This document shows, piece by piece, positions 7,552 through 14,022 of a DNA stretch of 26,538 bases. Each line of letters starts with the position of its first letter. Position 1 is the stretch's first letter. Source of the stretch: Crocosphaera sp038442745 (GTDB lineage: Bacteria; Cyanobacteriota; Cyanobacteriia; Cyanobacteriales; Microcystaceae). Made by a program: the position numbers and the translations under genes. The stretch spans positions 1-26,538 of the forward strand of contig NZ_JARVCN010000341.1 of NCBI RefSeq assembly GCF_038442745.1, in the 5' to 3' direction. A model generated the notes under the pieces. That model made no database searches. It saw only the letters and a program-made list of their open reading frames with translations, and was not told the DNA's origin.

Positions 7552-8079
7552 ATGGACATACAAACATTTTTAGAATCATGTGTCGGTCAATGGTTTTCTC
7601 AGCGAAGTAGCTATCGGTTTGAAACTGAAAAAGCAGAGAGTCATAAGTCAGAATTAACAGTGGAATGGTTAGGAAAAGATCATTCTTCGGTTATATCCCT
7701 TTGTCAACAATATCGTATCCATCCTAGTGAGGCGATGGGAGGTCAAAAAGTAGCTTGGAATAGTTCTACAGATTACGGTCAAAAAAAGCAAACAGGAACC
7801 TCAACTATAATCATTATTCCTAATAGTAATAGAGAAGAAATAGGGAAAATTATACAGAGTTTTCAGTCTCAATCTCCATGCCAAGGAAGCTATAGTTTAG
7901 GAGAGGATGAGGCCTTAAGTTTAACCCTCGAAGTTGGTGATTTTTCAATGGAAGAAAGAATCTGGTTTGCCAGTCCTAACTTACGATTACGCACCTGTTT
8001 GATTAAAGGAAATGACGGTTATAGCCGGACTGCTTTTTATTCAGAAATTCGCAAGCTTCCTCCAAAAGAAGCCGCATAA
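7552..8079 (+). CDS. CpcS/CpeS-family phycobiliprotein lyase
   Basis: A 175-residue protein of the calycin-like CpcS/CpeS family. These lyases attach phycocyanobilin or phycoerythrobilin to the Cys-82/84 position of phycobiliprotein subunits. The start 'MDIQTFLESCVGQWFSQRSSY' region, the EWL stretch (about 38-40), a central W..S..Y (about 69-75), and the C-terminal pattern 'ERIWFASPNLRLRTCLIK...G..RTAFYSEIRK' (about 139-168) are typical; the paired beta-strands of the barrel are visible as alternating hydrophobic runs. Length is normal (170-200). Which paralogue it is (CpcS, CpcU, or another) cannot be told from the sequence. It has no clear Shine-Dalgarno sequence. It sits between a HEAT-repeat gene (141 bp upstream) and a CSP41-like gene (37 bp downstream), probably in one transcription unit with the latter. 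Confidence 0.88.
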   Translation: MDIQTFLESCVGQWFSQRSSYRFETEKAESHKSELTVEWLGKDHSSVISLCQQYRIHPSEAMGGQKVAWNSSTDYGQKKQTGTSTIIIIPNSNREEIGKIIQSFQSQSPCQGSYSLGEDEALSLTLEVGDFSMEERIWFASPNLRLRTCLIKGNDGYSRTAFYSEIRKLPPKEAA

Positions 8080-8116
8080 GTCAATAAGTTAATTTTAATA
8101 GGAGAACTCTAAAAAT

Positions 8117-9052
8117 ATGCGTATTTTAATCATGGGAGGAACCCGTTTTATTGGGGTTTATCTTACTAAAGAATTAGTTAAGCAAGGTCATGAAGTAGTA
8201 TTGTTTAACCGAGGAAATCAACCAGCACCTATCGAAGGAATAACACAAATTCACGGCGATCGCAAAGACGCTAACCAGTTAAAAGAAAAGTTAGCATCTG
8301 AAAAGTTCGACGCTATTTTTGATAACAACGGGCGAGAATTAAGCGACACTCAACCCCTAGTAGAAATTTTTAAAGATCAAGTTAAACATTTTGTTTATGT
8401 TAGCTCAGCAGGAGTTTATTTGAAATCTGATCAAATGCCTCATGTAGAAGGTGACGAAGTTGATCCCAACAGTCGTCATAAGGGTAAGTTTCAGACAGAA
8501 AGCTATTTAGAAAAATCAGGTATTCCCTGGACTTCTATTCGTCCTACTTATATCTATGGACCTCAAAACTACAACGATATAGAAGCTTGGTTTTTTGATA
8601 GAATTGTTAGAAATAAACCTATTCCTATTCCTGGTAATGGTTTACATTTTACCCAATTTGGTCACATTCAAGACTTAGCTAAAAGCATGGTTGCAGTGTT
8701 AGGAAACAATCAAGTGATCGGACAGATTTATAACATTTCAGGTGAACGTTATGTTACCTTTGATGGCTTAGCTAAAGCTTGCGCTGTTGCCGCTGGTAAA
8801 TCTGTGGATGACCTCGAAATTATTCACTATGATCCTAAAAAGTTTGATTTTGGGAAAAAGAAAGCCTTTCCTCTGAGAATGCAACACTTTTTTGCCGATA
8901 TTCATAAAGCATTACAGGAGTTAAATTGGAAACCTGAGTATGATTTAATGGGTGGTTTAAAAGATTCATTCGAGAATGATTATTTAGCCTCAAAACGTGA
9001 TCAAGCTGAAATTGACTTTAGCTTAGACGAGCAAATCATATCAGCTTCTTAG
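8117..9052 (+). CDS. CSP41-like NAD-dependent epimerase/dehydratase family protein
   Basis: A 311-residue extended-SDR-fold protein. The nucleotide-binding loop is MGGTRFIG (residues 6-13), followed by the 'LFNRG' end of strand 2 and the GDRKD segment. The closest match I recall is the plastid CSP41b/CRB family: the stretches SSAGVYLKSD (96-105), SRHKGK (119-124), SIRPTYIYGPQNYN (140-153), NISGERYVTFDGLAKAC and DFGKKKAFP all recur there. CSP41 proteins bind RNA and act in chloroplast RNA stability and ribosome function; cyanobacterial homologues are presumed to bind RNA or ribosomes. The SDR catalytic YxxxK is absent: its expected place reads SRHKGK, as in the plant proteins, so ordinary epimerase activity is unlikely. 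A strong Shine-Dalgarno AGGAGA lies just upstream. It follows the bilin lyase after 37 bp. Confidence 0.85.
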   Translation: MRILIMGGTRFIGVYLTKELVKQGHEVVLFNRGNQPAPIEGITQIHGDRKDANQLKEKLASEKFDAIFDNNGRELSDTQPLVEIFKDQVKHFVYVSSAGVYLKSDQMPHVEGDEVDPNSRHKGKFQTESYLEKSGIPWTSIRPTYIYGPQNYNDIEAWFFDRIVRNKPIPIPGNGLHFTQFGHIQDLAKSMVAVLGNNQVIGQIYNISGERYVTFDGLAKACAVAAGKSVDDLEIIHYDPKKFDFGKKKAFPLRMQHFFADIHKALQELNWKPEYDLMGGLKDSFENDYLASKRDQAEIDFSLDEQIISAS

Positions 9053-9112
9053 TAATTGATAGGATAGTTAATACTATGCCTACATTCTCACATTAGTAAG
9101 CATCGCTGTAAG

Positions 9113-10510
9113 CTACCTAAAAGGACCCAGAACATCCCTTACTGTGATAGTTTGTTGGTCTGTGTAACCTGCAAAAGTTCGGGTAGCCACTATTTCAATT
9201 TCTACCCCTAAACCGGAGCGCAGATGTTGAGATTCAATCGGCAATTTTCCAATATCGATTGTAAAAGTATCCCCATCTAAAATAACAAAATCTTCTGGGA
9301 TTTCCCCTTTATATTTAGTTGTGTAATCGGACACAGGACGAAAACGAGGATCGGAACGGGTAATACTATAAGTAATATCAAACTTAGTGGAAATCAAATC
9401 AGATTGATTCGCTTCATCGATTAAAGTCAATTGTAATTCGTTACCTCTTCCTGAAATCCCTTGACTTTCTAAACGAGTAGCATCTTCTTTATAAATAGCA
9501 TTATAAACAATAAATTGGGTAAGATTGTTCCGTTGTTGGGTGGTTCCCTCAATCCAAATACTATCAGGAACATCCACACTGATACCCTGATTATTTTCAT
9601 ATTTTAAAGTAATCTTCTCTTGAGAAAATCGATTAAAAGATTGAGGTGCATTCCAAATCAATAAAAAAGAACGTTCTAATCGTTGAACCAAAGCTAAATA
9701 TTGATCATCAATAACCGAACCCGGAGCGAATAAAGTTGCTGCGCCATTACGGGTTTCCCAGATATTTTTAGACAATAAATAACCTTTATCTCTCAGTGCG
9801 GCCATCGTTACAGTAGCCGCTGGTTTATCTGGTTCGAGAGGTTGATCTAAATTAATTAGGGTTAGCTGACCGGGGAAACCATCTCTACCAAAAGCCCCAC
9901 TAACTCCGTTTGCACCATTTCTGCCATCTTGACAGCGATATTCTAAGGTCGTACAACGATAGTTAGGGTCACCAGGATTACCGCTACAGGTTTCCACTGT
10001 CCAATAAGGTTCGATACAACGACATCCTTGACCCCCTTGACCCCCTTGACCTGGTTGTCCCCCTTGACCCCCTGAAGCGTTGACAAAGATTTGTTGTAGC
10101 TGAGATAAATCTGTTGCATAAAGGGTTAACGAGCCACCATTCCCGCCGTCTCCCCCGTTACCACCGCTACCACCATTACCACCACTGGGGGCTAATAGAT
10201 TGTGTTTTACGCCAGTGGGTTGATTTTGACATTCAGCATCTTCTCCTGGTTGACCTTGTTCTCCAGATTGACCGTCTTCTCCTACTAAGTTAAGAGTTAG
10301 GGGGGAACCGTCGGCAAAAATAGTTAAATTATCGCTATTTTCTCCACTTTTACCAGAATTAGCACCACCAGCATTAGAACCGCTCTGACCAAATGATCTC
10401 ACCTCTGCGGCTTTGACTTCCCCGACACACATTTTAGGGGAGGAGGGAACAGAAACCATCAAAGAACTGGCAAAAAATAGGAAGAATAAGGGAAGTTTAG
10501 TTACTTGCAT
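9113..10510 (-). CDS. Secreted collagen-like Gly-rich protein with Cys cluster
   Basis: A 465-residue protein. Residues 1-35 form a signal peptide (hydrophobic core at about 6-22, probable cleavage near VKA-AE). Residues 40-215 are Gly-rich and collagen-like: GxxGxxGxx tracts at about 76-92, GGNGG repeats at 110-127 and GGQGGQPG repeats at 147-162. Six cysteines (94, 163, 165, 175, 186, 193) cluster around this region and could form three disulfides outside the cytoplasm. Residues 220-465 look like beta-rich extracellular sandwich domains with no motif I recognise. Export to the periplasm, outer surface or sheath is inferred from the signal. It is the last gene of a minus-strand series, 44 bp after the UspA gene, and converges on the CSP41-like gene. 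The function is unknown; Gly-rich repeats can mislead searches. Confidence 0.75.
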   Translation of the reverse strand: MQVTKLPLFFLFFASSLMVSVPSSPKMCVGEVKAAEVRSFGQSGSNAGGANSGKSGENSDNLTIFADGSPLTLNLVGEDGQSGEQGQPGEDAECQNQPTGVKHNLLAPSGGNGGSGGNGGDGGNGGSLTLYATDLSQLQQIFVNASGGQGGQPGQGGQGGQGCRCIEPYWTVETCSGNPGDPNYRCTTLEYRCQDGRNGANGVSGAFGRDGFPGQLTLINLDQPLEPDKPAATVTMAALRDKGYLLSKNIWETRNGAATLFAPGSVIDDQYLALVQRLERSFLLIWNAPQSFNRFSQEKITLKYENNQGISVDVPDSIWIEGTTQQRNNLTQFIVYNAIYKEDATRLESQGISGRGNELQLTLIDEANQSDLISTKFDITYSITRSDPRFRPVSDYTTKYKGEIPEDFVILDGDTFTIDIGKLPIESQHLRSGLGVEIEIVATRTFAGYTDQQTITVRDVLGPFR

Positions 10511-10554
10511 CGATGGGTTTGGAGATTAACTATCGCCTACTTTTCAGACTAGGC

Positions 10555-11019
10555 TTACTGAACTTTTGTTTCTTGGACTATTAACACGGAACAGGGGGCA
10601 TGATGGACAATATAGTTACTCACGCTCCCTAAAAACATTTCTGGGAGTCCTTTTAGTCCCCGTCGGCCAAGGACTATTAAATCTGCTGACCAATTCTTAG
10701 CTTTATTTTTGATCGATTTTCCCGGCTCTCCTATTTTCCACTCCCATTCTGTGGAAATACCTTGTTCTCTGGCTTGTTCTCCGTAATTTTTCAGCCAATC
10801 TTCTGTTTCTGTGGCTTGTTTTTCTAGTTGTTCTCCCATAAGGGAAGAAAAATCTTGAAATTCCCCCTCATAGAAACTTGTGTAGGAGGTTTCTATGGGC
10901 AGACAATTAAACAACATTAGGGTTGCTCCGTTGTGGGCTGCGATGTCTATAGCTTCCTTAAACACTTTTGTACATAGGGGTGAATGATCGAGAGCAACTA
11001 AAATTTTTTGGTATTGCAT
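10555..11019 (-). CDS. Universal stress protein (UspA family)
   Basis: From the ATG at 11019 the protein has 154 residues, the normal single-domain Usp length, and begins MQYQKILVALDHSP, the classic first beta-strand with the ATP-contacting Asp. The ATP-binding motif G-2x-G-9x-G-S is complete in GRRGLKGLPEMFLGS near the C-terminus, followed by 'VSNYIVHHAPCSVLIV', the usual last helix and strand. It therefore should belong to the ATP-binding Usp subgroup. Longer frames reach a TTG at 11079 that overlaps the aminotransferase gene; they are rejected on homology. The gene starts 13 bp after the aminotransferase stop, so they are probably co-transcribed. The specific stress or partner cannot be inferred. 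Confidence 0.92.
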   Translation of the reverse strand: MQYQKILVALDHSPLCTKVFKEAIDIAAHNGATLMLFNCLPIETSYTSFYEGEFQDFSSLMGEQLEKQATETEDWLKNYGEQAREQGISTEWEWKIGEPGKSIKNKAKNWSADLIVLGRRGLKGLPEMFLGSVSNYIVHHAPCSVLIVQETKVQ

Positions 11020-11032
11020 AGCGAGAAGCATA

Positions 11033-12205
11033 CTATAGTGTATTGATAAATCTTTCAATTCTGTCCATGCCCTCTTCAATGGATGCTAAATCTGTGGCAT
11101 AGGAAAGACGAATACAATCATCCGCCCCAAAGGCTCTGCCTGGAATAGCTGCTACTTGTTGTTTGGCTAGGAGATTATCACAAAATTCTAGGGAGTTGAG
11201 TCCTGTTTTACTAATATCGATGAAGACGTAAAAAGCCCCCATAGGTGTGGGACAACTGAGTTGAGGAATAGCTCTAATCCTCTCTAAAATGACCCTGCGA
11301 CGTTGGGTAAAGGCATCGAGCATGGTTTGCAGACATGGAGGAGATTCTGGGCTTTCTAGGGCGGCGATCGCTCCGTATTGAGCAAAGGTACAAACGTTGG
11401 AGGTACTATGACTCTGGATAGTGCTAGTTGCTTTGATTAATTCTTTAGGACCAGCTAAGTAGCCGATACGCCACCCTGTCATAGAGTAGCTTTTGGCAAA
11501 TCCATTGCTGATAATAGTTCGTTCAAATATCTCTCCTCCGAGAGAAGCGATGCTAATGTGTTCTACTCCGTCGTAGAGAATTCCTTCGTAAATTTCATCG
11601 GAAACCACCAATAAGTCATGTTCTACAATGATTTGGGCTAAGGCTTTAATTTCTTCGGGCTGATATACTGTCCCCGTAGGATTTGAGGGAGAATTAAGTA
11701 TAAATAGTTTTGTTTGGGGTGTAATTGCCTCAAGAAGTTGCTCTGGGGTTATTTTATAGTCGCTTTGGGCTGTGGTCTCGACGATGACTGGTGTTCCTTC
11801 GGCCAGTTTTACCATTTCAGGGTAACTCAACCAATAAGGAGCGGGAATAATTACTTCATCCCCTTTGTCAATTAAAGCTAACATTAGGTTAGACAAGGAG
11901 TGTTTGCCCCCGTTGGTGACAATCACGTTATCGCTGCTGTAGTTTGATTTATTATCATTGTTTAATTTACAAGCGATCGCTTCTCTTAATTGTGGTTCCC
12001 CTGCCACTGGTCCGTATTTTGTCTTACCTTGATCTAAGGCTAATGATGCAGCTTTTTTGATGTGTTGAGGGGTGTCAAAATCTGGTTCTCCTGAACTGAA
12101 GCTACAAACATCAATCCCCTGATTTTTCATTTCCTTAGCTTTGGCAGTGATGGCTAGGGTGAGGGAGGGAGTCACTTGTTTTACCCTGCTGGCCAATTGA
12201 ATCAT
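11033..12205 (-). CDS. PLP-dependent class I aminotransferase (aspartate/prephenate type)
   Basis: A 390-residue fold-type I aminotransferase of the I-beta (Thermus-type) subgroup. Key residues are visible: N175 in NSPSNPTG, D203 and Y206 in SDEIYEG, the PLP Lys238 in SNGFAKSYSMTGWRIGY, Arg246, and the carboxylate-binding Arg366 in DCIRLSYA. It moves an amino group between aspartate or glutamate and 2-oxo acids; members of this subgroup in cyanobacteria and plants may also convert prephenate to arogenate, but the specificity cannot be read here. The ATG at 12205 has no strong Shine-Dalgarno sequence. It lies 82 bp after the DUF3181 gene and 13 bp before the UspA gene. A -10-like box and a short dyad occupy the upstream gap. 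Identification as an aminotransferase is secure; substrate is not. Confidence 0.92.
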   Translation of the reverse strand: MIQLASRVKQVTPSLTLAITAKAKEMKNQGIDVCSFSSGEPDFDTPQHIKKAASLALDQGKTKYGPVAGEPQLREAIACKLNNDNKSNYSSDNVIVTNGGKHSLSNLMLALIDKGDEVIIPAPYWLSYPEMVKLAEGTPVIVETTAQSDYKITPEQLLEAITPQTKLFILNSPSNPTGTVYQPEEIKALAQIIVEHDLLVVSDEIYEGILYDGVEHISIASLGGEIFERTIISNGFAKSYSMTGWRIGYLAGPKELIKATSTIQSHSTSNVCTFAQYGAIAALESPESPPCLQTMLDAFTQRRRVILERIRAIPQLSCPTPMGAFYVFIDISKTGLNSLEFCDNLLAKQQVAAIPGRAFGADDCIRLSYATDLASIEEGMDRIERFINTL

Positions 12206-12220
12206 ATTTATGTTTTTGGG

Positions 12221-12246
12221 CCTATTTATTCCCTAATAGGATTATA
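12221..12246 (-). promoter_or_regulatory. Candidate -10 box and dyad before the aminotransferase gene
   Basis: On the minus strand a perfect TATAAT (12246-12241) is directly followed by CCTATT-N8-AATAGG (12240-12221), a perfect 6-bp inverted repeat lying where transcription should begin. The -35 region is poor. The arrangement would suit a promoter with a repressor site over the start, but this is inference. Confidence 0.3.
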
Positions 12247-12287
12247 TATATCTATTATTGTACAGCTTTTTGTCTTCCAGAAAAAGC

Positions 12288-12593
12288 TCACTTGTTCAAA
12301 AACTCTTCGCTCAAATCGAGCAAGTTCTTTTGGCACTGCACAGGTAGCAATTCTATTAGAGGGACTTCTTTTCTTCCCCCTCCCAAAGGAACAGAAATTT
12401 GACGCAGGATCTCCCCTATTGATTCTTCTGTCACTTCATCATTCTCTAGCAGAGGATAGATTTTTTCAGCTAGGAGAGTATCTAAATTTGCATCCGATAG
12501 GTATAGGTGCCATTTAGCTACGTCGATATAAATATTCTCTCCAATTTCAGCAGCTAGGGATTCAACTGCTCGGGTTGTATTTTCATTAGCCAT
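12288..12593 (-). CDS. DUF3181-family protein
   Basis: A 101-residue soluble protein. The N-terminal part (ESLAAEIGENIYIDVAKWHLYL, about residues 11-32) and the following 'LAEKIYPLL' match what I recall of the cyanobacterial DUF3181 family, whose role is unknown. It is predominantly helical with a short 'VPLGGGR' turn near residue 68. Its ATG overlaps the end of the upstream 2TM gene by 8 bp, which implies translational coupling. No catalytic motif, signal peptide or membrane span is visible. The family name rests on memory and would need a profile search. Confidence 0.75.
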   Translation of the reverse strand: MANENTTRAVESLAAEIGENIYIDVAKWHLYLSDANLDTLLAEKIYPLLENDEVTEESIGEILRQISVPLGGGRKEVPLIELLPVQCQKNLLDLSEEFLNK

Positions 12594-12837
12594 TGTACTT
12601 TTCGCTGTAATCGGCGATCGCTGCTATGTAAATAAAATGCCCTAATAATATCACCGCCCAAGCTGCTGAAAACCAGACTATCCACTGCCATTGTGCTTGT
12701 TTTAGGTTATGAACGAACCAAACACCGGAGTTACAGGCTAAAAAGGCGACTACATGAACTGCGAATGTCATGCGATCGTCGAGACGACGATAAGCGGGAT
12801 CAGCGCGATCTGGTTTACGGGGCCAACGAGGAGGCAT
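12586..12837 (-). CDS. 2TM-domain small membrane protein
   Basis: An 83-residue protein with a basic, Pro/Arg-rich cytoplasmic N-terminus (residues 1-20) and two hydrophobic spans (about 24-43 and 50-72) joined by a short loop with two Trp residues (QWQW). The C-terminal end is short and polar. This hairpin layout fits the widespread '2TM' domain, of unknown function. It begins with ATG at 12837 without a good Shine-Dalgarno sequence, and its last codons overlap the DUF3181 start by 8 bp, so the two proteins may act together. A HIP1 site (12614-12621) lies within it. Confidence 0.75.
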   Translation of the reverse strand: MPPRWPRKPDRADPAYRRLDDRMTFAVHVVAFLACNSGVWFVHNLKQAQWQWIVWFSAAWAVILLGHFIYIAAIADYSEKYNG

Positions 12838-12896
12838 AAGGACTAAGTTGTAATTTTTTTACTACCATTATTTTATCAGAATCTTACCAGAATCAA

Positions 12897-13100
12897 AGTC
12901 ATAGCAGGTTTAATATGCTCCTTAATTCGAGCTATTAGACATCTAAAAAACCTATACAGTCTGCTGTCGGGCAGCCAGTGGACGTTAAACTAAAATGTTT
13001 GTGGATTCGGTCTGGCGGGGGCATGGTTTGAGACAAACTATGTCTAGTTAAGAGGATGTGAAGCAAGAATCCCACGCAGTTCTACTCGTGGGAGTGCCAA
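12897..13100 (+). mobile_element. Remnant of IS200/IS605-type tnpB 3' end with right-end hairpin
   Basis: Plus-strand frames hold pieces of a TnpB C-terminus broken by frameshifts: AIRHLKNLYS (from about 12934), then AVGQPVDVKL (from about 12963) and NVCGFGLAG (from about 12991), which together give the familiar 'NLKNLY..., VGQ..., ..CG' ending of cyanobacterial TnpB proteins, closed by a TAG at about 13054. Just after it comes GAAGCAAGAATCCC and a perfect 7-bp hairpin TCCCACG-N10-CGTGGGA (13070-13093), typical of the right end of these elements and of the 3' scaffold of omega RNA. The rest of tnpB and the left end are not visible. It sits between the 2TM gene and the PPIase gene. This is a degraded fragment, not an active element. 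Its left limit is approximate. Confidence 0.6.
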
Positions 13101-13113
13101 TACCACTGGCTTA

Positions 13114-13893
13114 CTAACTTTGATCAACGGATAATTTTTCTTGTTCTGAGGGAGTTTGAGGGGAGGAAAAGGAAACATTTTCTTTGATCTGGGATACTAG
13201 CCAACCTTGGAATAGTTCGTTAAGCAGTCGTTGTTTGGTGTTGTCATCTAGCTGGGCTGACACATATTTCTCTAAACGTAAAATAATCCACCAGTCTCCC
13301 ACTGGAGTCGGTGGGGATAGTTGTCCAGGGCGACTGGCTGCTAATATCTGTGCTATTTTCGGATGGGGGGTGTTCAATTCTACTGGTCCAAGTAGCCCGC
13401 CAGTCTGGGCTTCTGAACCTTCAGAGTATTCTCTGGCTAAGTCGCTAAAGGTGTTCTCTCCTTCTTGAATACGGAAGTAGAGTTCTTGAGCTACTCCTGG
13501 ATCTTTGGTACGAATTAGGGAGTAAACCACCCGATCTAATTGACCTTTGCATTTGACAAAGTAGGGTTCTAATTGATCACCCCAAGTAAGTTGCTTAAAT
13601 TTTTCAATTTTTAAGTCCCTAACAGTCAATTTTTCTAGTTGTTCTGGAGTCATACCGTGATGATCTAACCATGCTTTTAGCTGATTTTGATCTGCGATTT
13701 TTTGTCTTTGGTAGAAGTTCTGTTGAGATAGAGTTGTTTCTTCGGGGGTACAGGTGATAGAAGAGATCGCTTGATCAACAACGATTTCTTTAGCTAGTTG
13801 TGGTAGTAAGCGGTACTGAGCTAGTAGGGGATATAGTTCAACCGATGAAATATCTTGATTGCCAATTCTCAAAACAATGTCCGTGTTTTCCAT
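13114..13893 (-). CDS. Parvulin-type peptidylprolyl isomerase
   Basis: A 259-residue protein with a SurA-N-like helical region (about residues 1-110) and a PpiC/parvulin domain (about 115-215). The parvulin signatures are FSDLAREYSEGSEAQTGGLLGPVE and the ending 'PTPVGDWWIILRLEKY'. These enzymes catalyse cis-trans isomerisation of peptidyl-proline bonds and help protein folding. Unlike SurA or PrsA, no signal peptide or lipobox is seen at the N-terminus, so it is probably cytoplasmic. A good Shine-Dalgarno AGGAAA precedes the ATG at 13893. It is followed immediately downstream by the tnpB remnant, and lies after the ABC ATPase gene on the same strand with a probable terminator between them. 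The client proteins are unknown. Confidence 0.87.
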   Translation of the reverse strand: MENTDIVLRIGNQDISSVELYPLLAQYRLLPQLAKEIVVDQAISSITCTPEETTLSQQNFYQRQKIADQNQLKAWLDHHGMTPEQLEKLTVRDLKIEKFKQLTWGDQLEPYFVKCKGQLDRVVYSLIRTKDPGVAQELYFRIQEGENTFSDLAREYSEGSEAQTGGLLGPVELNTPHPKIAQILAASRPGQLSPPTPVGDWWIILRLEKYVSAQLDDNTKQRLLNELFQGWLVSQIKENVSFSSPQTPSEQEKLSVDQS

Positions 13894-13932
13894 TTTCCTG
13901 TTCCCTATTGTGAACCCTCTACATAGATAAAA

Positions 13933-13960
13933 GACCCATAGGCATTCTATCCTATGGATC
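13933..13960 (-). terminator. Probable terminator of the double-ATPase gene
   Basis: On the minus strand a perfect stem CCATAGG/CCTATGG (13957-13936) around eight bases is followed by GTCTTTTATC, a T-rich tail. A further two pairs extend the stem beyond one mismatch. It lies about 65 bp after the ABC gene stop and before the PPIase start, so it likely separates the two units. Confidence 0.5.
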
Positions 13961-14022
13961 TACACTAACTTTTTATCGTAACTGATTTTAAGATAAATAA
14001 AAAGCCTTTTACTATTGGAAAT

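Noticed and set aside
9064..9077. ATAGT-TAAT-ACTAT hairpin between the CSP41-like and collagen-like genes as a terminator
   Set aside because: A five-base A/T-rich stem without a T-run is too weak to call.
10020..10190. Short near-repeats in the collagen-like gene as a CRISPR or tandem DNA array
   Set aside because: They are codon repeats for Gly-rich protein with no constant repeat/spacer lengths.
12176..12517. Plus-strand open frame of 113 codons opposite the DUF3181 and aminotransferase genes
   Set aside because: It lies antisense to a recognisable gene pair and its product shows no family features.
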